A DNA stretch of 64,000 bases from Elmis aenea. Its lineage: Eukaryota; Arthropoda; Insecta; Coleoptera; Elmidae. Position numbers and translations under genes: made by a program. Below, piece by piece: positions 24,699 to 41,500 of this stretch; position 1 is the stretch's first letter; each line of letters begins with the position of its first letter. The DNA lies in the NCBI GenBank assembly GCA_947652605.1, contig OX393578.1, forward strand, positions 56,365,415 through 56,429,414, written 5' to 3'. The notes beneath the pieces are model-generated. The model was not told where the DNA came from. It saw nothing but the letters and a program-made list of their open reading frames with translations, and searched no databases.

Positions 24699-27600
24699 AC
24701 ATGTATTCAATTTATGTTGCAACGATATGTTACAAATTATTTATTTACTTTATAAGAAAAATCGAATCGACTACGAACAACCTAATGATTTTCTAAACAC
24801 AAAATATGTTCAATTATTATTGCTACGTTATGTTACAAAATACGAATGACCAAATGATTTTCAAAATACAAAATTTATTCAGTTAATATTGCTACGTTAT
24901 GTTACAAAATACGAACGAACACATCATTTTCAAAAAAAAAATATATTCAATTATTATTGCCACGTTATGTTACAAAATATTTAGTTACTTTATAATAAAT
25001 ATCAGATCAACGAGGTATATGAATTTAAAAGTTTAACTGCGAACGACCAAATGATTTTCTAAATACAAAATATATTCAATTATTATTCTACGATATGTTA
25101 CAAAATGTGTAGGTACTTTATGAGAAATATCAAATCAACCAGGTATAAAAGTTTAACTACGAACGCCCGAATGATTTTCTAAATACAAAATATATTCAAT
25201 TATTGTTCTACGATATGTTACAAAATGTGTAAATACTTTATAAGATATATCAAATCAACGAGGTATAAAAGTTTAACTACGAACATTCTAATGGTTTTCT
25301 AAATACAAATTATTTTCAACTATTATTCTACGATATCTTACAAAATGTATAGGTACTTTATAAGAAATATCAAATCAACCAGGTATAAAAAAGTTTAAAT
25401 ACGAACGCCCAAATGATTTTCAAAATACAAAATATATTTAATTATTGTTCTACGATATGTTACAAAATGTGTAGGTACTTTATAAGAAATATCAAATCAA
25501 CGAGGTATAAAAGTTTAACTACGAACATCCTAATGGTTTTTTAAATACAAATTATATTCAATTATATTATTCTACGATATGTTACGAAATGTGTAGGTAC
25601 TTTATAAGAAATATCAAATCAACCAGGTATAAAAGTTTAACTACGAACGCCCAAATGATTTTCAAAATACAAAATATATTCAATTATTATTCTACGATAT
25701 GTTACAAAATGTATAGGTACTTTATAAGAAATATCAAATCAACGAGGTATAAAAGTTTAACTACGAACATCCTAATGGTTTTCTAAATACAAATTATATT
25801 CAATTATTATTCTACGATATGTTACAAAATGTGTAGGTACTTTATAAGAAATATCAAATCAACGAGGTATAAAAGTTTAACTACGAACGACCTAATGATT
25901 TTCTAAATACAAAATATATTCAATTATTATTGCCACGTTATGTTACGAAATACGAAGGACCAAATGATTTTCAAAATACAAAATTTATTCAGTTGATATT
26001 GCTACGTTATGTTACAAAATACGAACGACCATATTATTTTCAAAAAAATATATATTCAATTATTATTGCCACGTTATGTTACAAAATATTCAGTTATTTT
26101 ATAAGAAATATCAGATCAACGAGGTATATGAATTTAAAAGTTTAACTGCGAACGCCCAAATGATTTTTAAAATACAAAATATATTTAATTATTGTTCTAC
26201 GATATGTTACAAAATGTGTAGGTACTTTATGAGAAATATCAAATTAACGAGGAATAAAAGTTTAACTACGAACGACCTAATGATTTTCTAAATACAAAAT
26301 ATATTCAATTATTATTGCCACGTTATGTTGCAAAATACGAACGACCAAATGATTTTCAAAATCCAAATTTATTCAGTAAATATTGCTACGTTATGTTACA
26401 AAATACGAACGACCATATCATTTTCAAAAAAATATATATTCAATTAATATTGCCACGTTATGTTACAAAATATTTAGTTACTTTATAAGAAATATCAGAT
26501 CAACGAGGTATATGAATTTAAAAGTTTAACTGCGAACGACCAAATGATTTTCAAAATACAAAATATATTTAATTGTTGTTCTACGATATGTTACAAAATG
26601 TGTAGGTACTTTATAAGAAATATCAAATCAACGAGGTATAAAAGTTTAACTACGTACGACCTAATGATTTTCAAAATACAAAATATATTTAATTATTGTT
26701 CTACGATATGTTACAAAATGTGTAGGTACTTTATAAGAAATATCAAATCAACGAGGTATAAAAGTTTAACTACGTACGACCTAATGATTTTCAAAATACA
26801 AAATATATTCAATTATTATTCTACGATATGTTACAAAATGTGTAGGTACTTTATAAGATATATCAAATCAACGAGGAATAAAAGTTTAACTACGAACGAC
26901 CTAATGATTTTCTAAATACAAAATATATTCAATTATTATTGCCACGTTATGTTGCAATATACGAACGACCAAATGATTTTCAAAATCCAAATTTATTCAG
27001 TAAATATTGCTACGTTATGTTACAAAATACGAACGACCATATTATTTTCAAAAAAATATATATTTAATTATTATTGCCACGTTATGTTACAAAATATTCA
27101 GTTATTTTATAAGAAATATCATATCAACGAGGTATATGAATTTAAAAGTTTAACTGCGAACGACCAAATGATTTTCTAAATACAAAATATATTCAATTAT
27201 TATTCTACGATATGTTACAAAATGTGTAGATACTTTATAAGAAATATCAAGTCAACCAGCTATAAAAAAGTTTAAATACGAACGCCCAAATGATTTTTAA
27301 AATACAAAATATATTTAATTATTGTTCTACGATATGTTACAAAATGTGTAGGTACTTTATGAGAAATATCAAATTAACAAGGAATAAAAGTTTAACTACG
27401 AACGACCTAATGATTTTCTAAATACAAAATATATTCAATTATTATTGCCACGTTATGTTGCAAAATACGAACGACCAAATGATTTTCAAAATCCAAATTT
27501 ATTCAGTAAATATTGCTACGTTATGTTACAAAATACGAACGACCATATCATTTTCAAAAAAATATATATTCAATTATTATTGCCACGTTATGTTACAAAA

Positions 27601-29919
27601 TATTTAGTTACTTTATAAGAAATATCAGATCAACGAGGTATATGAATTTAAAAGTTTAACTGCGAACGACCAAATGATTTTCAAAATACAAAATATATTT
27701 AATTATTGTTCTACGATATGTTACAAAATGTGTAGGTACTTTATAAGAAATATCAAATCAACGAGGTATAAAAGTTGAACTACGTACGACCTAATGATTT
27801 TCAAAATACAAAATATATTTAATTATTGTTCTACGATATGTTACAAAATGTGTAGGTACTTTATAAGAAATATCAAATCAACAAGGTATAAAAGTTTAAC
27901 TACGAACGACCTAATGATTTTCTAAATACAAAATATATTCAATTATTATTGCCACGTTATGTTACAAAATATTTAGTTACTTTATAAGAAATATCAGTTT
28001 AACAAGGTATATGAATTTAAAAGTTTAACTGCGAACGACCAAATGATTTTCTAAATACAAAATATATTCAATTATTATTCTACGATATGTTACAAAATGT
28101 GTAGATACTTTATAAGAAATATCAAGTCAACCAGCTATAAAAAAGTTTAAATACGAACGCCCAAATGATTTTTAAAATACAAAATATATTTAATTATTGT
28201 TCTACGATATGTTACAAAATGTGTAGGTACTTTATGAGAAATATCAAATTAACGAGGAATAAAAGTTTAACTACGAACGACCTAATGATTTTCTAAATAC
28301 AAAATATATTCAATTATTATTGCCACGTTATGTTGCAAAATACGAACGACCAAATGATTTTCAAAATCCAAATTTATTCAGTAAATATTGCTACGTTATG
28401 TTACAAAATACGAACGACCATATCATTTTCAAAAAAATATATATTCAATTAATATTGCCACGTTATGTTACAAAATATTTAGTTACTTTATAAGAAATAT
28501 CAGATCAACGAGGTATATGAATTTAAAAGTTTAACTGCGAACGACCAAATGATTTTCAAAATACAAAATATATTTAATTGTTGTTCTACGATATGTTACA
28601 AAATGTGTAGGTACTTTATAAGAAATATCAAATCAACGAGGTATAAAAGTTTAACTACGTACGACCTAATGATTTTCAAAATACAAAATATATTTAATTA
28701 TTGTTCTACGATATGTTACAAAATGTGTAGGTACTTTATAAGAAATATCAAATCAACGAGGTATAAAAGTTTAACTACGTACGACCTAATGATTTTCAAA
28801 ATACAAAATATATTCAATTATTATTCTACGATATGTTACAAAATGTGTAGGTACTTTATAAGAAATATCAAATCAACCAGGTATAAAAGTTTAACTACGA
28901 ACGCCCGAATGATTTTTTAAATACAAAATATATTCAATTATTGTTCTACGATATGTTACAAAATGTGTAGGTACTTTATAAGAAATATCAAATCAACCAG
29001 GTATAAAAGTTTAACAACGAACATCCTAATGGTTTTCTAAATACAAATTATATTCAATTATTATTCTACGATATGTTACAAAATGTGTAGGTTCTTTATA
29101 AGAAATATCAAATCAACCAGGTATAAAAGTTTAACAACGAACATCCTAATGATTTTCAAAATTCAAAATATATTTAATTATTGTTCTACGATATGTTACA
29201 AAATGTGTAGGTACTTTATAAGAAATATCAAATCAACGAGGTATAAAAGTTTAACTACGAACATCCTAATGGTTTTCTAAATACAAATTATATTCAATTA
29301 TATTATTCTACGATATGTTACAAAATGTGTAGGTACTTTATAAGAAATATCCAATCAAGGAGGTATAAAAGTTTAACTACGTACGACCTAATGATTTTCA
29401 AAATACAAAATATATTCAATTATTATTCTACGATATGTTACAAAATGTGTAGGTACTTTATAAGAAATATCAAATCAACGAGGTATAAAAGTTTAACTAC
29501 GAACGACCTAATAATTTTCTAAATACAAAATATATTCAATTATTATTGCCACGTTATGTTGCAAAATACGAACGACCAAATGATTTTCAAAATCCAAATT
29601 TATTCAGTAAATATTGCTACGTTATGTTACAAAATACGAACGACCATATCATTTTCAAAAAAAAATATTCAATTATTATTGCCACGTTGTTACAAAATAT
29701 TTAGTTATTTTATAAGTAATATCAGATCAACGAGGTATATGAATTTAAAAGTTTAACTGCGAACGACCAAATGATTTTCTAAATACAAAATATATTCAAT
29801 TATTATTCTACGATATGTTACAAAATGTGTAGGTACTTTATAAGAAATATCAAATCAACGAGGTATATAAATTTAAAAGTTTAAATACGAACAACCTAAT
29901 AATTTTCAAAATACAAAAT
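24699..29919 (+). repeat. higher-order repeat copy 4 (5221 bp)
   Basis: Longer version of the unit. Its first 3.3 kb (24.7-28.0 kb) reappear with an offset of about 5220 bp at 29.9-33.3 kb, so copies 4 and 5 share a recent large tandem duplication. Confidence 0.85.
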
Positions 29920-32900
29920 ACATGTATTCAATTTATGTTGCAACGATATGTTACAAATTATTTATTTACTTTATAAGAAAAATCGAATCGACTACGAACA
30001 ACCTAATGATTTTCTAAACACAAAATATGTTCAATTATTATTGCTACGTTATGTTACAAAATACGAATGACCAAATGATTTTCAAAATACAAAATTTATT
30101 CAGTTAATATTGCTACGTTATGTTACAAAATACGAACGAACACATCATTTTCAAAAAAAAATATATTCAATTATTATTGCCACGTTATGTTACAAAATAT
30201 TTAGTTACTTTATAATAAATATCAGATCAACGAGGTATATGAATTTAAAAGTTTAACTGCGAACGACCAAATGATTTTCTAAATACAAAATATATTCAAT
30301 TATTATTCTACGATATGTTACAAAATGTGTAGGTACTTTATGAGAAATATCAAATCAACCAGGTATAAAAGTTTAACTACGAACGCCCGAATGATTTTCT
30401 AAATACAAAATATATTCAATTATTGTTCTACGATATGTTACAAAATGTGTAAATACTTTATAAGATATATCAAATCAACGAGGTATAAAAGTTTAACTAC
30501 GAACATTCTAATGGTTTTCTAAATACAAATTATTTTCAACTATTATTCTACGATATCTTACAAAATGTATAGGTACTTTATAAGAAATATCAAATCAACC
30601 AGGTATAAAAAAGTTTAAATACGAACGCCCAAATGATTTTCAAAATACAAAATATATTTAATTATTGTTCTACGATATGTTACAAAATGTGTAGGTACTT
30701 TATAAGAAATATAAAATCAACGAGGTATAAAAGTTTAACTACGAACATCCTAATGGTTTTTTAAATACAAATTATATTCAATTATATTATTCTACGATAT
30801 GTTACGAAATGTGTAGGTACTTTATAAGAAATATCAAATCAACCAGGTATAAAAGTTTAACTACGAACGCCCAAATGATTTTCAAAATACAAAATATATT
30901 CAATTATTATTCTACGATATGTTACAAAATGTATAGGTACTTTATAAGAAATATCAAATCAACGAGGTATAAAAGTTTAACTACGAACATCCTAATGGTT
31001 TTCTAAATACAAATTATATTCAATTATTATTCTACGATATGTTACAAAATGTGTAGGTACTTTATAAGAAATATCAAATCAACGAGGTATAAAAGTTTAA
31101 CTACGAACGACCTAATGATTTTCTAAATACAAAATATATTCAATTATTATTGCCACGTTATGTTACGAAATACGAAGGACCAAATGATTTTCAAAATACA
31201 AAATTTATTCAGTTGATATTGCTACGTTATGTTACAAAATACGAACGACCATATTATTTTCAAAAAAATATATATTCAATTATTATTGCCACGTTATGTT
31301 ACAAAATATTCAGTTATTTTATAAGAAATATCAGATCAACGAGGTATATGAATTTAAAAGTTTAACTGCGAACGCCCAAATGATTTTTAAAATACAAAAT
31401 ATATTTAATTATTGTTCTACGATATGTTACAAAATGTGTAGGTACTTTATGAGAAATATCAAATTAACGAGGAATAAAAGTTTAACTACGAACGACCTAA
31501 TGATTTTCTAAATACAAAATATATTCAATTATTATTGCCACGTTATGTTGCAAAATACGAACGACCAAATGATTTTCAAAATCCAAATTTATTCAGTAAA
31601 TATTGCTACGTTATGTTACAAAATACGAACGACCATATCATTTTCAAAAAAATATATATTCAATTAATATTGCCACGTTATGTTACAAAATATTTAGTTA
31701 CTTTATAAGAAATATCAGATCAACGAGGTATATGAATTTAAAAGTTTAACTGCGAACGACCAAATGATTTTCAAAATACAAAATATATTTAATTGTTGTT
31801 CTACGATATGTTACAAAATGTGTAGGTACTTTATAAGAAATATCAAATCAACGAGGTATAAAAGTTTAACTACGTACGACCTAATGATTTTCAAAATACA
31901 AAATATATTTAATTATTGTTCTACGATATGTTACAAAATGTGTAGGTACTTTATAAGAAATATCAAATCAACGAGGTATAAAAGTTTAACTACGTACGAC
32001 CTAATGATTTTCAAAATACAAAATATATTCAATTATTATTCTACGATATGTTACAAAATGTGTAGGTACTTTATAAGATATATCAAATCAACGAGGAATA
32101 AAAGTTTAACTACGAACGACCTAATGATTTTCTAAATACAAAATATATTCAATTATTATTGCCACGTTATGTTGCAATATACGAACGACCAAATGATTTT
32201 CAAAATCCAAATTTATTCAGTAAATATTGCTACGTTATGTTACAAAATACGAACGACCATATTATTTTCAAAAAAATATATATTTAATTATTATTGCCAC
32301 GTTATGTTACAAAATATTCAGTTATTTTATAAGAAATATCAGATCAACGAGGTATATGAATTTAAAAGTTTAACTGCGAACGACCAAATGATTTTCTAAA
32401 TACAAAATATATTCAATTATTATTCTACGATATGTTACAAAATGTGTAGATACTTTATAAGAAATATCAAGTCAACCAGCTATAAAAAAGTTTAAATACG
32501 AACGCCCAAATGATTTTTAAAATACAAAATATATTTAATTATTGTTCTACGATATGTTACAAAATGTGTAGGTACTTTATGAGAAATATCAAATTAACGA
32601 GGAATAAAAGTTTAACTACGAACGACCTAATGATTTTCTAAATACAAAATATATTCAATTATTATTGCCACGTTATGTTGCAAAATACGAACGACCAAAT
32701 GATTTTCAAAATCCAAATTTATTCAGTAAATATTGCTACGTTATGTTACAAAATACGAACGACCATATCATTTTCAAAAAAATATATATTCAATTATTAT
32801 TGCCACGTTATGTTACAAAATATTTAGTTACTTTATAAGAAATATCAGATCAACGAGGTATATGAATTTAAAAGTTTAACTGCGAACGACCAAATGATTT

Positions 32901-35749
32901 TCAAAATACAAAATATATTTAATTATTGTTCTACGATATGTTACAAAATGTGTAGGTACTTTATAAGAAATATCAAATCAACGAGGTATAAAAGTTGAAC
33001 TACGTACGACCTAATGATTTTCAAAATACAAAATATATTTAATTATTGTTCTACGATATGTTACAAAATGTGTAGGTACTTTATAAGAAATATCAAATCA
33101 ACGAGGTATAAAAGTTTAACTACGAACGACCTAATGATTTTCTAAATACAAAATATATTCAATTATTATTGCCACGTTATGTTACAAAATATTTAGTTAC
33201 TTTATAAGAAATATCAGTTTAACAAGGTATATGAATTTAAAAGTTTAACTGCGAACGACCAATTGATTTTCAAAATACAAAATATATTCAATTATTATTC
33301 TACGATATGTTACAAAATGTGTAGGTACTTTATAAGATATATCAAATCAACGAGGAATAAAAGTTTAACTACGAACGACCTAATGATTTTCTAAATACAA
33401 AATATATTCAATTTTTATTGCCACGTTATGTTGCAAAATACGAACGACCAAATGATTTTCAAAATCCAAATTTATTCAGTAAATATTGCTACGTTATGTT
33501 ACAAAATACGAACGACCATATCATTTTCAAAAAAATATATATTCAATTATTATTGCCACGTTATGTTACAAAATATTTAGTTACTTTATAAAAAATATCA
33601 GATCAACGAGGTATATGAATTTAAAAGTTTAACTGCGAACAACCAAATGATTTTCAAAATACAAAATATATTTAATTATTGTTCTACAATATGTTACAAA
33701 ATGTGTAGGTACTTTATAAGAAATATCAAATCAACGAGGTATAAAAGTTTAACTACGAACATCCTAATGGTTTTCTAAATACAAATTATATTCAATTATA
33801 TTATTCTACGATATGTTACAAAATGTGTGGGTACTTTATAAGAAATATCAAATCAACGAGGTATAAAAGTTTAACTACGAACGCCCAAATGATTTTCAAA
33901 ATACAAAATATATTCAATTATTATTGTTACGTTATGTTACAAAATGTGTAGGTACTTTATAAGAAATATCAAATCAACGAGGTATAAAAGTTTAACTACG
34001 TACGACCTAATGATTTTCAAAATACAAAATATATTCAATTATTATTCTACGATATGTTACAAAATGTGTAGGTACTTTATAAGAAATATCAAATCAACGA
34101 GGAATAAAAGTTTAACTACGAACGCCCGAATGATTTTCTAAATACAAAATATATTTAATTATTGTTCTACGATATGTAACAAAATGTGTAAATACTTTAT
34201 AAGATATATCAAATCAACGAGGTATAAAAGTTTAACTACGAACATCCTAATGGTTTTCTAAATACAAATTATTTTCAACTATTATTCTACGATATCTTAC
34301 AAAATGTGTAGGTACTTTATAAGAAATATCAAATCAACGAGGTATAAAAGTTTAACTACGAACATCCTAATGGTTTTCTAAATACAAATTATATTCAATT
34401 ATATTATTCTACGATATGTTACAAAATGTGTAGGTACTTTATAAGAAATATCAAATCAACGAGGTATAAAAGTTTAACTACGTACGACCTAATGATTTTC
34501 AAAATACAAAATAAATGTATTTAATTATTGTTCTACGATATGTTACAAAATGTGTGGGTACTTTATAAGAAATATCAAATCAACGAGGTATAAAAGTTTA
34601 ACTACGAACGACCTAATGATTTTCTAAATACAAAATACATTCAATTATTATTGCCACGTTATGTTACAAAATACGAACGACCAAATGATTTTCAAAATAA
34701 AAAATTTATTCAGTTGATATTGCTACGTTATGTTACAAAATACGAACGACCATATCATTTTCAAAAAAATATATATTCAATTATTATAGCCACGTTATGT
34801 TACAAAATATTTAGTTATTTTATAAGAAATATCAGATCAACGAGGTATATGAAATTAAAAGTTTAACTGCGAACGACCAAATGATTTTCTAAATACAAAA
34901 TATATTCAATTATTATTGCTACGTTATGTTACAAAATGTGTAGGTACTTTATAAGATATATCAAATCAACGAGGTATAAAAGTTTAACTACGAACATCCT
35001 AATGGTTTTCTAAATACAAATTATTTTCAACTATTATTCTACGATATCTTACAAAATGTATAGGTACTTTATAAGAAATATCAAATCAACCAGCTATAAA
35101 AAAGTTTAAATACGAACGCCCAAATGGTTTTCTAAATACAAATTATATTCAATTATTATTCTACGATATGTCACAAAATGTGTAGGTACTTTATAAGAAA
35201 TATCAAATCAACCAGGTATAAAAAAGTTTAAATACGAACGCCCAAATGATTTTCAAAATATATTTAATTATTGTTCTACGATATGTTACAAAATGTGTAG
35301 GTACTTTATAAGAAATATCAAATCAACCAGGTATAAAAAAGTTTAACTACGAACGCCCAAATGATTTTCAAAATACAAAATATATTCAATTATTATTCTA
35401 CGATATGTTACAAAATGTGTAGGTACTTTATAAGAAATATCAAATCAACGAGGTATAAAAGTTTAACTACGAACATCCTAATGATTTTCTAAATACAAAT
35501 TATATTCAATTATTATTCTACGATATGTTACAAAATGTGTAGGTACTTTATAAGAAATATCAAATCAACGAGGTATATAAGTTTAACTACGTACGACCTA
35601 ATGATTTTCAAAATACAAAATATATTCAATTATTATTCTACGATATGTTACAAAATGTGTAGGTACTTTATAAGATATATCAAATCAACGAGGAATATAA
35701 ATTTAAAAGTTTAAATACGAACAACCTAATAATTTTCAAAATACAAAAT
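29920..35749 (+). repeat. higher-order repeat copy 5 (5830 bp)
   Basis: Matches copy 4 until about 33.26 kb, then continues with a different monomer order. Its 34.65-35.7 kb segment recurs at about 36.98-38.0 kb with an offset of 2329-2335 bp, linking it to copy 6. Confidence 0.85.
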
Positions 35750-38525
35750 ACATGTATTCAATTTATGTTGCAACGATATGTTACAAATTATTTATTTACT
35801 TTATAAGAAAAATCGAATCGACTACGAACAACCTAATGATTTTCTAAACACAAAATATGTTCAATTATTATTGCTACGTTATGTTACAAAATACGAATGA
35901 CCAAATGATTTTCAAAATACAAAATTTATTCAGTTAATATTGCTACGTTATGTTACAAAATACGAACGAACACATCATTTTCAAAAAAAAATATATTCAA
36001 TTATTATTGCCACGTTATGTTACAAAATATTTAGTTACTTTATAAGAAATATCAGATCAACGAGGTATATGAATTTAAAAGTTTAACTGCGAACGACCAA
36101 ATGATTTTCTAAATACAAAATATATTCAATTGTTATTCTACGATATGTTACAAAATGTGTAGGTACTTTATGAGAAATATCAAATCAACCAGGTATAAAA
36201 GTTTAACTACGAACGCCCGAATGATTTTCTAAATACAAAATATATTCAATTATTGTTCTACGATATGTTACAAAATGTGTAAATACTTTATAAGATATAT
36301 CAAATCAACGAGGTATAAAAGTTTAACTACGAACATTCTAATGGTTTTCTAAATACAAATTATTTTCAACTATTATTCTACGATATCTTACAAAATGTAT
36401 AGGTACTTTATAAGAAATATCAAATCAACCAGGTATAAAAAAGTTTAAATACGAACGCCCAAATGATTTTCAAAATACAAAATATATTTAATTATTGTTC
36501 TACGATATGTTACAAAATGTGTAGGTACTTTATGAGAAATATAAAATCAACGAGGTATAAAAGTTTAACTACGAACATCCTAATGGTTTTTTAAATACAA
36601 ATTATATTCAATTATATTATTCTACGATATGTTACGAAATGTGTAGGTACTTTATAAGAAATATCAAATCAACCAGGTATAAAAGTTTAACTACGAACGC
36701 CCAAATGATTTTCAAAATACAAAATATATTCAATTATTATTCTACGATATGTTACAAAATGTGTAGGTACTTTATAAGAAATATCAAATCAACGAGGTAT
36801 AAAAGTTTAACTACGAACATCCTAATGGTTTTCTAAATACAAATTATATTCAATTATTATTCTACGATATGTTACAAAATGTGTAGGTACTTTATAAGAA
36901 ATATCAAATCAACGAGGTATAAAAGTTTAACTACGAACGACCTAATGATTTTCTAAATACAAAATATATTCAATTATTATTGCCACGTTATGTTACGAAA
37001 TACGAAGGACCAAATGATTTTCAAAATACAAATTTTATTCAGTTGATATTGCTACGTTATGTTACAAAATACGAACGACCATATCATTTTCAAAAAAATA
37101 TATATTCAATTATTATAGCCACGTTATGTTACAAAATATTTAGTTATTTTATAAGAAATATCAGATCAACGAGGTATATGAATTTAAAAGTTTAACTGCG
37201 AACGACCAAATGATTTTCTAAATACAAAATATATTCAATTATTATTGCTACGTTATGTTACAAAATGTGTAGGTACTTTATAAGATATATCAAATCAACG
37301 AGGTATAAAAGTTTAACTACGAACATCCTAATGGTTTTCTAAATACAAATTATTTTCAACTATTATTCTACGATATCTTACAAAATGTATAGGTACTTTA
37401 TAAGAAATATCAAATCAACCAGCTATAAAAAAGTTTAAATACGAACGCCCAAATGGTTTTCTAAATACAAATTATATTCAATTATTATTCTACGATATGT
37501 CACAAAATGTGTAGGTACTTTATAAGAAATATCAAATCAACCAGGTATAAAAAAGTTTAAATACGAACGCCCAAATGATTTTCAAAATATATTTAATTAT
37601 TGTTCTACGATATGTTACAAAATGTGTAGGTACTTTATAAGAAATATCAAATCAACCAGGTATAAAAAAGTTTAACTACGAACGCCCAAATGATTTTCAA
37701 AATACAAAATATATTCAATTATTATTCTACGATATGTTACAAAATGTGTAGGTACTTTATAAGAAATATCAAATCAACGAGGTATAAAAGTTTAACTACG
37801 AACATCCTAATGATTTTCTAAATACAAATTATATTCAATTATTATTCTACGATATGTTACAAAATGTGTAGGTACTTTATAAGAAATATCAAATCAACGA
37901 GGTATAAAAGTTTAACTACGAACATCCTAATGGTTTTCTAAATACAAATTATTTTCAACTATTATTCTACGATATGTTACAAAATGTATAGGTTCTTTAT
38001 AAGAAATATCAAATCAACCAGGTATAAAAAAGTTTAACTGCGAACGACCAAATGATTTTCTAAATCCAAATTTATTCAGTAAATATTGCTACGTTATGTT
38101 ACAAAATACGAACGACCATATCATTTTCAAAAAAAAATATATTCAATTATTATTGCCACGTTATGTTACAAAATATTTAGTTACTTTATAAAAAATATCA
38201 GATCAACGAGGTATATGAATTTAAAAGTTTAACTGCGAACGACCAAATAATTTTCTAAATACAAAATATATTCAATTATTATTCTACGATATGTTACAAA
38301 ATGTGTAGGTACTTTATAAGAAATATCAAATCAACCAGCTATAACGAGGTATAAAAGTTTAACTACGAACATCCTAATGGTTTTCTAAATACAAATTATA
38401 TTCAATTATTATTCTACGATATGTTACAAAATGTGTAAGTACTTTATAAGAAATATCAAATCAACGAGGTATATAAATTTAAAAGTTTAAATACGAACAA
38501 CCTAATAATTTTCAAAATACAAAAT
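35750..38525 (+). repeat. higher-order repeat copy 6 (2776 bp)
   Basis: Shortest unit, bounded by the last two occurrences of the divergent landmark monomer. It shares its second half with the end of copy 5. Beyond 38.5 kb the landmark is not followed by another and higher-order order becomes less regular. Confidence 0.8.
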
Positions 38526-41500
38526 ACATGTATTCAATTTATGTTGCAACGATATGTTACAAATTATTTATTTACTTTATAAGAAAAATCGAATCGACTA
38601 CAAACAACCTAATGATTTTCTAAACACAAAATATGTTCAATTATTATTGCTACGTTATGTTACAAAATACGAACGAACACATCATTTTCAAAAAAAAATA
38701 TATTCAATTATTATTGCCACGTTATGTTACAAAATATTTAGTTACTTTATAAGAAATATCAGATCAACGAGGTATATGAATTTAAAAGTTTAACTGCGAA
38801 CGACCAAATGATTTTCTAAATACAAAATATATTCAATTATTATTCTACGATATGTTACAAAATGTGTAGGTACTTTATGAGAAATATCAAATCAACCAGG
38901 TATAAAAGTTTAACTACGAACGCCCGAATGATTTTCTAAATACAAAATATATTCAATTATTGTTCTACGATATGTTACAAAATGTGTAGATACTTTATAA
39001 GATATATCAAATCAACGAGGTATAAAAGTTTAACTACGAACATCCTAATGGTTTTCTAAATACAAATTATTTTCAACTATTATTCTACGATATCTTACAA
39101 AATGTATAGGTACTTTATAAGAAATATCAAATCAACCAGGTATAAAAAAGTTTAAATACGAACGCCCAAATGATTTTCAAAATACGAAATATATTTAATT
39201 ATTGTTCTACGATATGTTACAAAATGTGTAGGTACTTTATAAGAAATATCAAATCAACAAGGTATAAAAGTTTAACTACGAACATCCTAATGGTTTTCTA
39301 AATACAAATTATTTTCAACTATTATTCTACGATATCTTACAAAATGTATAGGTACTTTATAAGAAATATCAAATCAACCAGGTATAAAAAAGTTTAAATA
39401 CGAACGCCCAAATGATTTTCTAAATACAAAATATATTCAATTATTATTCTACGATATGTTACAAAATGTGTAGGTACTTTATAAGAAATATCAAATCAAC
39501 GAGGTATAAAAGTTTAACTACGAACATCCTAATGGTTTTTTAAATACAAATTATATTCAATTATATTATTCTACGATATGTTACGAAATGTGTAGGTACT
39601 TTATAAGAAATATCAAATCAACGAGGTATAAAAGTTTAACTACGACCGCCCAAATGATTTTCAAAATACAAAATGTATTTAATTATTGTTCTACGATATG
39701 TTACAAAATGTGTAGGTACTTTATAAGATATATCAAATCAACGAGGTATAAAAGTTTAACTACGAACATCCTAATGGTTTTCTAAATACAAATTATTTTC
39801 AACTATTATTCTACGATATCTTACAAAATGTATAGGTACTTTATAAGAAATATCAAATCAACCAGGTATAAAAAAGTTTAAATACGAACGCCCAAATGAT
39901 TTTCTAAATACAAAATATATTCAATTATTATTCTACGATATGTTACAAAATGTGTAGGTACTTTATAAGAAATATCAAATCAACGAGGTATAAAAGTTTA
40001 ACTACGAACGACCTAATGATTTTCTAAATACAAAATATATTCAATTATTATTGCCACGTTATGTTACGAAATACGAAGGACCAAATGATTTTCAAAATAC
40101 AAAATTTATTCAGTTGATATTGCTACGTTATGTTACAAAATACGAACGACCATATTATTTTCAAAAAAATATATATTCAATTATTATTGCCACGTTATGT
40201 TACAAAATATTTAGTTATTTTATAAGAAATATCAGATCAACGAGGTATATGAATTTAAAAGTTTAACTGCGAACGACCAAATGATTTTCTAAATACAAAA
40301 TATATTCAATTATTATTCTACGATATGTTACAAAATGTGTAGGTACTTTATAAGAAATATCAAATCAACCAGCTATAAAAAAGTTTAAATACGAACGCCC
40401 AAATGATTTTCAAAATACAAAATATATTTAATTATTGTTCTACGATATGTTACAAAATGTGTAGGTACTTTATGAGAAATATCAAATTAACGAGGAATAA
40501 AAGTTTAACTACGAACGACCTAATGATTTTCTAAATACAAAATATATTCAATTATTATTGCCACGTTATGTTGCATAATACGAACGACCAAATGATTTTC
40601 AAAATCCAAATTTATTCAGTAAATATTACTACGTTATGTTACAAAATACGAACGACCATATCATTTTCAAAAATAAATATATATTTAATTATTATTGCCA
40701 CATTATGTTACAAAATATTTAGTTACTTTATAAGAAATATCAGGTCAACGAGGTATATGAATTTAAAAGTTTAACTGCGAACGACCAAATGATTTTCAAA
40801 ATACAAAATATATTTAATTATTGTTCTACGATATGTTACAAAATGTGTAGGTACTTTATAAGAAATATCAAATCAACGAGGTATAAAAGTTTAACTACGT
40901 ACGACCTAATGATTTTCAAAATACAAAATATATTTAATTATTGTTCTACGATATGTTACAAAATGTGTAGGTACTTTATAAGAAATATCAAATCAACGAG
41001 GTATAAAAGTTTAACTACGTACGACCTAATGATTTTCAAAATACAAAATATATTCAATTATTATTCTACGATATGTTACAAAATGTGTAGGTACTTTATA
41101 AGAAATATCAAATCAACGAGGAATAAAAGTTTAACTACGAACGACCTAATGATTTTCTAAATACAAAATATATTCAATTATTATTGCCACGTTATGTTGC
41201 AAAATACGAACGACCAAATGATTTTCAAAATCCAAATTTATTCAGTAATTATTGCTACGTTATGTTACAAAATACGAACGACCATATCATTTTCAAAAAA
41301 AAATATATTCAAATATTATTGCCACGTTATGTTACAAAATATTTAGTTACTTTATAAGAAATATCAGATCAACGAGGTATATGAATTTAAAGGTTTAACT
41401 GCGAACGACCAAATGATTTTCAAAATACAAAATATATTTAATTATTGTTCTACGATATGTTACAAAATGTGTAGGTACTTTATAAGAAATATCAAATCAA

